Shown here one piece after another: positions 8,201-14,736 of a stretch of DNA of 40,405 nt. Within the stretch, counting starts at the first letter, position 1. Every line of letters starts with the position of its first letter. Origin of the DNA: Kiritimatiellota bacterium (GTDB lineage: Bacteria; Verrucomicrobiota; Kiritimatiellia; Kiritimatiellales; Tichowtungiaceae); contig JACNKZ010000024.1 in the NCBI GenBank assembly GCA_014381785.1, forward strand, positions 1 through 40,405, in the 5' to 3' direction. The notes beneath the pieces are model-generated. The model was not told the DNA's origin. It saw only the letters and a program-made list of their open reading frames with translations, and searched no databases. Position numbers and translations under genes: made by a program.

Positions 8201-8535
8201 GGCGCACTCAGCAGCTTCAGCTCGCGGCTGCAGGCGAAGCCGGGCATGCGACGTCCTTCGGTGGGTGAACCGGTTCGGCCGAGAAGCTCAAGCAGCATAT
8301 CGGTCAGGGTGACGCCGCGGGCGAGCATCAGCGCGCGGTCGCGGTAGTGGCAATGAAGCCAGTCGTTTGGTGTCAGATGCGGAGCCAGCGCCGCCATCGC
8401 TTCGTGGCCGGACGCCGGAATATAGAAAAAGGCCTCACCGCGCTGGGCGGCATCTGCCTGCACCGCGTCGGCTTTACGCGACGTCACCATGTGGCGGTAA
8501 ATCTCGAGAAAGAGGGGGATATCTGTTTTTTGCAT
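5218..8535 (-). CDS. Fusion: 2-oxoacid dehydrogenase E1 alpha + E1 beta + lipoyl domain + ketoacyl-ACP synthase III
   Basis: A single 1105-residue protein with four modules. Residues 1-315 are an E1 alpha domain with the thiamine-diphosphate motif GDG (141-143) to NN (170-171). Residues 330-660 are E1 beta (YGEDIED, SPLSESTIVGAAIG, QFADFM). Residues 664-745 are a biotinyl/lipoyl domain with attachment Lys709 in EADKATME. Residues 785-1105 are a FabH-like domain with intact catalytic Cys901 (NAACSGY), His1033 (VPHQANE) and Asn1063 (KYANTSSN). No E2 acyltransferase or E3 domain is present. I infer that the E1 unit decarboxylates a 2-oxoacid onto Lys709-lipoyl and that the KAS III domain may take the acyl group to start a chain on malonyl-ACP. 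The substrate is unknown. The frame is open throughout, with no sign of an error joining two genes. There is no clear Shine-Dalgarno before ATG 8535, and the leader is AT-rich. The linker after the lipoyl domain contains a repeat at 6194-6217. Confidence 0.9.
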   Translation of the reverse strand: MQKTDIPLFLEIYRHMVTSRKADAVQADAAQRGEAFFYIPASGHEAMAALAPHLTPNDWLHCHYRDRALMLARGVTLTDMLLELLGRTGSPTEGRRMPGFACSRELKLLSAPTGVASNTLQAIGVAQAVKEKGEIVYCGIGDGGTQEGEFFEAVAEAVRSNLPVLFVVQNNKFALSTPSKGRTFFSRPDGDVDAFYGIDLLRADGTDAVDAHKVFGEAVSTIRKTGGPQIVILNLERLTSHTNADDHTLYRSTEEISDMHANADPVLNLAGKLIAAGIPEEQLKEIEHEINHAMDEAFKIARKASNAVTELSAKKPLPPAKPEQRTDGDALTMIEAMREVLRARFAGDPSAYMYGEDIEDPKGDVFGLTRGLSTAFPGQVVNSPLSESTIVGAAIGQALAGKKPVASIQFADFMLPAFNQIASELGAMWWRTNGQWECPVIVAAICGAYRPGLGPYHAQTFDATFAHIPGLDVLMPSTAADAAGLLNAAFESGRPTIFLFPKNLINDRSVTCAENAAEQFVPIGKARVSRPGKELTMVSWGSTMPLCEKAADALQEAGASAEVIDLRSLSPWDEETIIASARKTGKLLVVHEDNHTCGLGGEILATIAERAGVEIQMARVTRADTYIPYLFETQMEVLPSFKSILGKAAELLDYSLTWQKPVEEAEGSVIVNAIGSSPSDKTVTITELQVEAGQTVNAGDLLASVEADKATMEISTPVDGVVEELLLAEGDAVDVGTPLARIKTDATDMIKKPVTSENPGTPILEKNAAAIKVSAKAAADRPTSKPVILSSITTVLGSRKVMNDELVEPGSEWDSAGIQKRTGITTRYWIDGDENVISLAVNAARDLLEKEGLAISDIDAMVCSTGTPLSMTPSLACRVLKELSPEKGEVLMQAHDVNAACSGYMYALQNAVDILRDDSSKKVIVITSETLSPMINHDDPKTSVLFGDAATASLLSCEPRNGNINALINRPVLSAMGVDEKILFVPNMGGTEKIEMEGLTVFKLAVKKMINMLTQACESRGVTVGELDWIVPHQANERIIEAIRKTIKCPPEKMFNHIGKYANTSSNTIPFALAELMPETEAGSKIGLTAFGGGFTFGAAVIEKQ
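6194..6217. repeat. Repeat in the lipoyl-KAS III linker (shared with the NAGS gene)
   Basis: The segment CTGTCCGCCGCAGCCTTGGC plus 4 more bases matches 27886-27909 at about 20 of 24 positions. It encodes part of the Ala-rich linker (VSAKAAADRP) of the fusion protein on the minus strand. In the NAGS gene the similar sequence is read as LSAEALAK. The match is imperfect and Ala-rich coding could contribute. Confidence 0.45.
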
Positions 8536-8626
8536 AAAATTTGGTCTGTTTTATTAAAACCACATACTACGGAGCCGTTCCGAACAGGTCGAACCTATTT
8601 TGAGGCTGACTGAACCGGAAATTATC

Positions 8627-8664
8627 AAAAAAGTGCCGCTGTACGGGGAAATGTACAGCGGCAC
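8627..8664 (-). terminator. Intrinsic terminator after the GEVED-repeat gene
   Basis: Perfect 12-bp inverted repeat GTGCCGCTGTAC (8633-8644) / GTACAGCGGCAC (8653-8664) with an 8-base loop. Read on the minus strand it is followed by six T (8627-8632). It lies 23 bases past the stop of the 1290-residue gene and separates it from the fusion gene's promoter region (8536-8626). Confidence 0.9.
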
Positions 8665-8687
8665 GGGGCAATTCTTTTTAGACCGAA

Positions 8688-11600
8688 CTAGTCAGTCCAT
8701 GGCGCAATGATGCGGAAGAATTGCGAGGTTGGCGAGGCGGAGTTGGTTTGCCAGTTGACCGGGCCCGTCAGCGATCCGCCGACATCGGCCCAGAGGTTGG
8801 TGAGAAGGTTCGTCGAGCTTTGCACCTTATAGATGATGTTGCTCTCGGCGTTCCATTCGACTTTGGCCAAGGCATTGGAGAGTGTGACAGTGATATTGGT
8901 GATGATGAGGTTGGTGGGAGCCGGCTGGTAGAGTTCGACCAGATAGTCTTCTACTTCGCCATCTGCCGCTGCTCCGGTCGGCAGGAGTCCGCCAGCCGAG
9001 GAGATGCGGAAGCGGGCGTACGTCGGGCCGAGCGCCTGCGCCGGAAGTCCCGGAACTGTAAAGCTGTAGTTGTTGGCCCCCGGATTTACTGTTTGCGCTG
9101 TGCCGCCCCACAGATGTTCGGATGGATCGCTCCAGCTGCCGTCGGCGTTGAAGTCGATCCACGCGTCGAGAAGGCCTCCGGACACACCGCCCACAACCAC
9201 CACCGTGGCGTTGGTTCCCGCCACGACTTGGGAGGTGAAGGCGACGCCGTCTTCGTCATCAAGGCCGGTGGTATCATCGCCGTCGGCTGCCGTTTTTGGG
9301 ACGCCGTCAGTCTCGGCATCGATGGTTGCGCCGAGCACAACACCGGCTGCAATGGTATGGCTGGCGCCGGCGCTGGCACTCAGCGTTGGGTAGGATGGAT
9401 CCGGTGCATCACCCCAGTCCGTACCGCCTGCAAGAGGCGTGATGTAATACTCATAGTCTTCAACCTCACCATCCATACACAATCCTGTATAGGAGACACC
9501 GGCGGGATAGGCACTGGTACCCCCGCTGAGGCGGAAACGTGCATAAGCCGGGTTGCCAGGAGATGCCGTGAGCGGAACCGGGAAGACGAGTGAGGTAAGA
9601 CCTAGGCCCACCGGTTGATTGTTGAATATTCGGTCACCCGTTTGATTCCAGCTGCCGTCATTGTTAAAGTCTATCCAGGCATCGATAAACCCTGGAATAG
9701 AGGCAATCACATCGACAGAGGCAAACCCACCCGGTTGGAGCAATGAGATAAGGTTTATTCCATCTTCGTCGTCGCCTGCCGAGGGGTAGACGAGATCTAT
9801 GTCGTCACCGTCAGCGTTCGCTGTGGGCTGACCATCCGGTTCTCCATCCGCATAGTTTCCTAAGAATAAAGGGTTTCCAATTAAGTGGTGCGCGCCGTTG
9901 TTGGCTCGAAGCGTCGGATAGGGTGTATCTGGCGCATCGCCCCAATCAATCTCCTGCACATCATCAATATTGAGCATGTAGTCTTCGACCTCGCCATCTT
10001 GTGCGAGTCCGGACGGAGGGAGTCCTCCGGCGGAACTGATGCGGAACCGCGCATAGGTGTTTGTTGCTGGTGCAGCATGGGTCGGAACAGGGACGAGATA
10101 TGTGTATGATCCGGGTGTCAGCACACCGGTGCCTATTATTTTCTCACCGGGATTTGCCCATATTCCATCTGCATTCCAATCGATCCATGCATCAACCGAT
10201 CCACCCGGCCCCCCCACTACGACTTGTACCTGTGCCACGGCACCGGGGACAAACGGAGTCAACCAGGTAACGCCGTCTTCATCGTCGCCTGAAGACGAGT
10301 AGAGGACATCGAGATCGTCGCCGTCGGCCAGCACGGTCGGTTGGCCATTCGGTTCGGGGTCGACCAGGCTGCCGAGGAACGGGTTCAGCCCACCTCCCAG
10401 GATGATATGGGCAGCGCCGCTACTGGTGGCAAGCGTTGGATAGGGCGTGTCGGGCGCATCACCCCAGTCCAGTTCTTCGACATCCACGGTGTAGTCTTCC
10501 ACTTCACCGTCGGTGGCATTGCCGGTGGGTAGCGGAGCGCCGCTTGCGTATGCGGATGCGGAACTCGTGTAGCGGAAGCGCAGATAATTCTGCCCCGCCG
10601 GTGTTCCAATCGGCAAAAGGAAGCTGAGCGGGTTCGACCCGGCAATAACACCGCTGCTGAAAACGTGCTCAGTTGGAAGATCCCATGTTCCGTTACCGTT
10701 TAGATCCATCCAGACATCGAGTTGTCCGACGGCGGAAGCGGTGGCGTTAAAGGTGACGCTTTGTCCGGGTACAAACGACGACGTGAATGTGATGCCGTCT
10801 TCGTCAGCCAGATTATTCACATCATCCCCGTTTGCGGCGGCCGTGGGCTGGCCGTCAGTCTCGGCATCAATGGTTGCGCCGAGGATATAGGTCTGGCTGA
10901 TCGTGTGGTTGGCCCCGTTGTTTGCGGCCAGCGTGTTGTAGCTGTCCGGCAGATCGCCCCAGTCGAAGTCCTCCGGCTCCTGTTCGTCTGGGCCGTCGAT
11001 GATGAAGGCGAGGTCCATGGACTGTTCGAACAGTGGTGGCTCGTAGAGTTCTTGCCACTGGGCGACGGGTATGTCGGCCCAGACGGCGTCGTCGTTCCAG
11101 TGGTTAGTGGTGGTTTTCCAGCCCCACTGACCGAAGGCTGTTTCCACGGAGACATCGAGCCAGTAGATGGTATTGCTGGTTTGGATGAAGGCCTCTTCGG
11201 TTGGAATCGTGATGTCGTAGCGGAAATAGTTGGAATGGTTGTTTGGAATATATTCGCCCAGATTCGGATCGTACCATCCCTGCATAGAGGGCTCTTCCGG
11301 TGTGATCGTCACACTCCATCCCGCTGGAGGATTGTGAGGGTCGAGGTTCCATTCCTGCAGCGCGGGCAGTTCCGGCATGCTGAAAAGAGGGCCCTCATCA
11401 TCGGGGTCGGGAATATCGTTGTGGATGCTCAGGTGGATGTTGGTGATTCCCTGATAAGGATCTGCCACATCAAACTCGTCGTAAAACCATGAGCCCCAGA
11501 AAATAATGTTGGTGATGGGGCCGCTGGCGGTGCAGAGGAAGTCATCTGCGAGAATCTTGGTCTTGCCGTCTCCGCCAGACTGTACTTCCCAATTGCAGGC

Positions 11601-12560
11601 GCGGACATCCCAACCGTTGGGGTCCGGGAGCTGCGGGTAGTGCATCTTGTGCGACACCACATCTTCTTCATCGTTGTAAAAAACGGAGGCGTCCGAAGCG
11701 TAGATGTATTCGATCTCTTCCCCCGTCCAGAATGGAGGCAGCGGTGTAGAGATATAACTGCCGTTGTCGATCAGCAGGGTATCGAGCCAGTGGCTGATTT
11801 TCAAAGAGGTGTGCCGATTATAGAGTACATCCATTCCCATCTGCTGGCTGGCGCGGATCACGCTGTGGCGGTAATCACTGATGGGCATGCCGGATCCCGT
11901 TACAGTGAACTGCATCAGTACGGTTGACTGCCCGCCGGCGGGAATATCGAACGGAACTAGTTTCCATGATGGAACCTGGAACTGTCCCGCCGGTTGATAC
12001 GGTTGCTGCTGACCCGGCGTCCAGCAGTACCATGCCCGTTCGTCTTCATTGGCGGCCACAATATAATAAGTGCCGCCAGAACCCGGATCGGGCCAGTAGG
12101 GCGGTGCGCTGCCCGCCGGCACCATATTGGTATCGGCTAGAGCGAATTCGGCGGTAATACGCACCTGTTGCATTAGGTCTTCACCGCTGGTTACACCGGA
12201 TGCGGCCTGCACTTCACCATGACTGTTGGTCACGCTTCCACCTGAATAATCGGCGGGGAGGCTGTTGGATACCGTTGCCAGAATCGCAAATCCTGTAATG
12301 TTGCCTAATGCGTTGGTGGTGATGCTCTGAACAACCCCTGCTATCGTCAGTGAGTTATCATTGTCATGATATTCTCGCGTACAGGCGTTGGTCGTGCCGG
12401 AGGTTGGGTCGAGGAACCATTGGCCCTGCACAGCCATGCTGTCCCATAAAGGGCCGCATGGGGATTGCGTCTGAAAGGTGTCGGAAGTGACGGGCCGGCT
12501 TGGGCCGGCGAACGCAAGCGCGCATTGGAGGGTGGTCAAAAGAATAAGTTTTGCTCTCAT
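8688..12560 (-). CDS. Secreted GEVED-repeat protein, 1290 aa
   Basis: Signal peptide (MRAKLILLTTLQCALAFA) followed by a long extracellular protein. The N-terminal half holds a domain with the pattern TKILADDFLCTASGPITNI (about residue 335), seen in large secreted PVC proteins. From about residue 533 to 1205 come four tandem modules, each opening with DWGD.PD...PTL, carrying an Asp-rich DG.P...ADGDD...DEDG stretch and D.W.D.N.DG.W, and closing with GEVEDY. The Asp-rich loops resemble calcium sites (inference). The last 85 residues form a domain ending TSQFFRIIAPWTD. I see no PEP-CTERM tripartite signal, so it is probably not a substrate of the exosortase at 1-750. Start ATG 12560 has AGGAG about 6 bases upstream. 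Likely a cell-surface or released adhesin or matrix protein; the exact role is unknown. Confidence 0.85.
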   Translation of the reverse strand: MRAKLILLTTLQCALAFAGPSRPVTSDTFQTQSPCGPLWDSMAVQGQWFLDPTSGTTNACTREYHDNDNSLTIAGVVQSITTNALGNITGFAILATVSNSLPADYSGGSVTNSHGEVQAASGVTSGEDLMQQVRITAEFALADTNMVPAGSAPPYWPDPGSGGTYYIVAANEDERAWYCWTPGQQQPYQPAGQFQVPSWKLVPFDIPAGGQSTVLMQFTVTGSGMPISDYRHSVIRASQQMGMDVLYNRHTSLKISHWLDTLLIDNGSYISTPLPPFWTGEEIEYIYASDASVFYNDEEDVVSHKMHYPQLPDPNGWDVRACNWEVQSGGDGKTKILADDFLCTASGPITNIIFWGSWFYDEFDVADPYQGITNIHLSIHNDIPDPDDEGPLFSMPELPALQEWNLDPHNPPAGWSVTITPEEPSMQGWYDPNLGEYIPNNHSNYFRYDITIPTEEAFIQTSNTIYWLDVSVETAFGQWGWKTTTNHWNDDAVWADIPVAQWQELYEPPLFEQSMDLAFIIDGPDEQEPEDFDWGDLPDSYNTLAANNGANHTISQTYILGATIDAETDGQPTAAANGDDVNNLADEDGITFTSSFVPGQSVTFNATASAVGQLDVWMDLNGNGTWDLPTEHVFSSGVIAGSNPLSFLLPIGTPAGQNYLRFRYTSSASAYASGAPLPTGNATDGEVEDYTVDVEELDWGDAPDTPYPTLATSSGAAHIILGGGLNPFLGSLVDPEPNGQPTVLADGDDLDVLYSSSGDDEDGVTWLTPFVPGAVAQVQVVVGGPGGSVDAWIDWNADGIWANPGEKIIGTGVLTPGSYTYLVPVPTHAAPATNTYARFRISSAGGLPPSGLAQDGEVEDYMLNIDDVQEIDWGDAPDTPYPTLRANNGAHHLIGNPLFLGNYADGEPDGQPTANADGDDIDLVYPSAGDDEDGINLISLLQPGGFASVDVIASIPGFIDAWIDFNNDGSWNQTGDRIFNNQPVGLGLTSLVFPVPLTASPGNPAYARFRLSGGTSAYPAGVSYTGLCMDGEVEDYEYYITPLAGGTDWGDAPDPSYPTLSASAGASHTIAAGVVLGATIDAETDGVPKTAADGDDTTGLDDEDGVAFTSQVVAGTNATVVVVGGVSGGLLDAWIDFNADGSWSDPSEHLWGGTAQTVNPGANNYSFTVPGLPAQALGPTYARFRISSAGGLLPTGAAADGEVEDYLVELYQPAPTNLIITNITVTLSNALAKVEWNAESNIIYKVQSSTNLLTNLWADVGGSLTGPVNWQTNSASPTSQFFRIIAPWTD

Positions 12561-12718
12561 GATTTTCTCCTGTCTCGATGGACGGTTTCAGTTTCTATAT
12601 CTATCCTCTCCCTTGTTTGGACAGGGCCGTTTTAGGCTCGATTTCCGGAGATGTCTAGATGAAACCCGAGCTATCTATACGGGTATTTGTGAGCACCTCG
12701 GTCACGTTAGAAAATGTT

Positions 12719-12954
12719 TTCCAAACCTTGGAAAAAATGCGCTGAAAAGTTTCCAAACTTTGGAACTCATAACCTCGCGGCACAGATAAAAGTTCCAATG
12801 TTTGGAAGCCGGAAGTTCCGGCACCCTCTCAACTTTCCAAACATTGGAAAATCTGGGATGATCCTTTCCAACGTCTGGAAGCAACTCCCGCCTGAAATGC
12901 TGTAGCACTGCGGGCAGCGCGTTGCGGCTTGCTATATTTTTCCAGACATTGGAA
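12719..12954. repeat. Array of six phased TTCCAANNNTTGGAA palindromes
   Basis: Copies start at 12719, 12751, 12793, 12835, 12866 and 12940. The first four are perfect and the last two have one mismatch each. Start-to-start distances are 32, 42, 42, 31 and 74 bp. Measured from the first copy (0, 32, 74, 116, 147, 221), all lie within about 0.05 turn of a whole number of 10.5-bp turns. The array ends 8 bases before the ATG of the YgiQ-type gene, so a bound protein would occlude its translation-initiation region or promoter. Confidence 0.9.
12887..12917. repeat. 31-base dispersed repeat, copy 1
   Basis: Begins CCCGCCTG and ends GCACTGCGGGCAG, with inner hairpin potential GCTGTAGC. It matches 40306-40336 at 27 of 31 positions. 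Both copies are intergenic and close to phased-palindrome copies. Confidence 0.7.
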
Positions 12955-12962
12955 AAACAGCT

Positions 12963-14681
12963 ATGTCGAAAGTCAAAAAACAGTTTTTACCTGTGTCTAA
13001 AGCGGAGATGAAGGCTCGTGGCTGGGATGAGCTCGATGTGTTGATCATCACCGGCGATGCGTATATTGACCATCCGGCCTTTGGCGCGGCGGTGGTCGGC
13101 CGCGTGCTCGAAGCCGACGGTTGGCGCGTCGGCATCATCGCCCAGCCGGATTGGACAGATCCCGAGTCGCTGACCGCCATGGGCCGCCCGAGGCTTTTTT
13201 GCGGAATCACAGCGGGTAATCTCGATTCCATGCTCTCGCACTACACTGCCGCGCGCCGCAAGCGCAGGGAGGATTCCTACACGCCCGGCGGGGAAGTCGG
13301 CAAACGCCCCAATTTGGCGTCAGTGGTTTATACGCAACTGGCCAAAAAGGCGTTTCCCGGCATCACGACGGTACTCGGCGGTATTGAAGCCAGCCTGCGC
13401 CGCACCGCGCATTACGATTACTGGCAGGATAAGCTGCGCCCTTCGATTCTGGCTGACGCTAAAGCCGACCTGTTGGTCTACGGCATGGGCGAGCACGCCA
13501 TCCGCGAAACCGCCCGGCGGCTTGATGCAGATGAAGCACTGGTGGGCATTTCCGGCACGGCGCGGTTTTTGGGTGGCAAGGAGACCGTCGCGCTCGATTT
13601 GTCGGCGTGCGTGGAGCTTCCGTCGTTTGAGGCGTGCAAGGCCGACAAAAAGACGGTGCTGGAACTGACGCAGTTGACCGAGCGCGAGCAGAATCCATTT
13701 TCCGGCAAGCCGCTGGTGCAGATGCATGGCGCACGCGCCGTGTTGATTGAAAAGCCAGCTGAGCCGCTTTCCACCGCAGAAATGGATCGTGTTTATGAGC
13801 TTCCTTATACGCGGCTTCCGCATCCGTCGTATAAAGAACCGGTTCCGGCGTATGTGATGATCAAGGAGTCGGTGACGGTGGTGCGCGGTTGTGGCGGCGG
13901 TTGTACCTTTTGCGGGTTGGGGCTGCATCAGGGCCGTTTTCTGACCAGCCGTTCCGAAGAGTCGGTGGTGCGCGAGGTACAGGATTTGGCGGATCAGCCG
14001 TGGTTCCATGGCACGGTGACCGATATCGGCGGACCGACCGCCAATCTGTATGGGTGTACTAACGGGGTGTGCGAGGCGTGCAAAACCTGTAAGCGCGCAA
14101 GCTGCCTCTATCCGTCGATCTGCCCCAATCTGGAATTGGACGCGACGGCGGCCATTCATTTGATGCGCCGGGTGCGCGAGCTCGAAAAGGTAAAGCACGT
14201 GTTTGTGCAGTCGGGTATCCGTATGGATGTGGCACTGCGCACGCCGGAATACATTCGCGAGCTGGCAAAGCACCATGTGTCCGGCCATTTGAAGGTGGCG
14301 CCGGAGCATATGCACGCCGAGGTGCTCAAAAAAATGCGCAAGCCGGGGCCGGGCTGCTTTGTTGAATTTCAGAAGGAGTTCGACAAGGAGAGCCGCAAGG
14401 CCGGCAAAAAGCAGTATATGGTTCCGTACTTTATTTCCAACTTTCCCGGTTCGACGGAAAAGGAGATGAAGGCCGTGGAGCAATTTGTTCGCGAAGAGGA
14501 GTGGAAGCTGCAGCAGGTGCAGGATTTTATTCCGCTGCCGATGACGCCCGCCGCCGCGACGTATTACACTGGTCTCGATTACGAAACCGGCGAGCCGGTG
14601 ACGGTGGTGCGCGGTTTGGCGGAACGCCGCACTCAGATGAAGCAGTTGCGCCCCCACGTCCGGCGCAGAACAAAGGGCTGA
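12963..14681 (+). CDS. YgiQ-family radical SAM protein (UPF0313)
   Basis: A 572-residue radical S-adenosylmethionine protein. The N-terminal part (about 1-290) resembles the UPF0313/B12-binding-like region, with LDVLIITGDAYIDHPAFG at the start and the YgiQ hallmark SRRTAHYDYWQ in the form LRRTAHYDYWQ. The radical SAM core begins with Cys310, Cys314 and Cys317 (CGGGCTFC), which bind a 4Fe-4S cluster. The C-terminal half includes KVAPEHMHAEVLKKMRKPG. No substrate or reaction is established for this family as far as I know. It is shorter than the roughly 740-residue E. coli YgiQ, mainly at the C-terminus. No good Shine-Dalgarno precedes ATG 12963; instead one phased palindrome ends 8 bases upstream. 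Confidence 0.92.
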   Translation: MSKVKKQFLPVSKAEMKARGWDELDVLIITGDAYIDHPAFGAAVVGRVLEADGWRVGIIAQPDWTDPESLTAMGRPRLFCGITAGNLDSMLSHYTAARRKRREDSYTPGGEVGKRPNLASVVYTQLAKKAFPGITTVLGGIEASLRRTAHYDYWQDKLRPSILADAKADLLVYGMGEHAIRETARRLDADEALVGISGTARFLGGKETVALDLSACVELPSFEACKADKKTVLELTQLTEREQNPFSGKPLVQMHGARAVLIEKPAEPLSTAEMDRVYELPYTRLPHPSYKEPVPAYVMIKESVTVVRGCGGGCTFCGLGLHQGRFLTSRSEESVVREVQDLADQPWFHGTVTDIGGPTANLYGCTNGVCEACKTCKRASCLYPSICPNLELDATAAIHLMRRVRELEKVKHVFVQSGIRMDVALRTPEYIRELAKHHVSGHLKVAPEHMHAEVLKKMRKPGPGCFVEFQKEFDKESRKAGKKQYMVPYFISNFPGSTEKEMKAVEQFVREEEWKLQQVQDFIPLPMTPAAATYYTGLDYETGEPVTVVRGLAERRTQMKQLRPHVRRRTKG

Positions 14682-14736
14682 GATTCCATGGGCTTTGCTA
14701 GCGCGGCCTCTTGCGGGAAGTGAAGCAGAATGAGCG

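Larger units (their letters stand above)
12561..12962. other. 402-bp divergent intergenic region with palindrome array
   Basis: Separates the divergent GEVED-repeat gene and YgiQ-type gene. 12561-12718 holds the GEVED gene's ribosome site and presumably its promoter, which I cannot place confidently. 12719-12954 is filled by six palindromes, a small hairpin (GCCGGAAGTTCCGGC, 12806-12820) and a 31-base dispersed repeat (12887-12917). Confidence 0.7.

Noticed and set aside
7135-8268. 377-codon open frame on the plus strand
   Set aside because: Antisense shadow of the E1 alpha/beta coding region, with no recognisable domain and no ribosome site.
8560-8600. SOS (LexA) box upstream of the fusion enzyme (GAAC/GTTC elements)
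   Set aside because: GAACAGGTCGAAC and GTTCCGAAC are present, but the spacing does not match a known LexA site for this group, and the gene has no link to DNA repair.
8688-8935. PEP-CTERM sorting signal on the GEVED-repeat protein, as exosortase substrate
   Set aside because: The C-terminus ends FFRIIAPWTD, with no PEP motif, hydrophobic helix or basic tail.
12719-12733. Phased palindromes as intrinsic terminators (T-run, stem, A-run)
   Set aside because: The stem is only 6 bp and AT-rich, copies lie in the middle of genes, and the array precedes a start codon. Helical phasing fits protein binding better.
12719-12954. CRISPR-like array
   Set aside because: Repeat units are only 15 bp, palindromic and partly degenerate, spacers vary from 16 to 59 bp, and the same unit occurs inside many genes; no cas genes.
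13320-14657. 445-codon open frame on the minus strand
   Set aside because: Antisense to the YgiQ-type gene; His/Arg/Gln-rich translation typical of a shadow.
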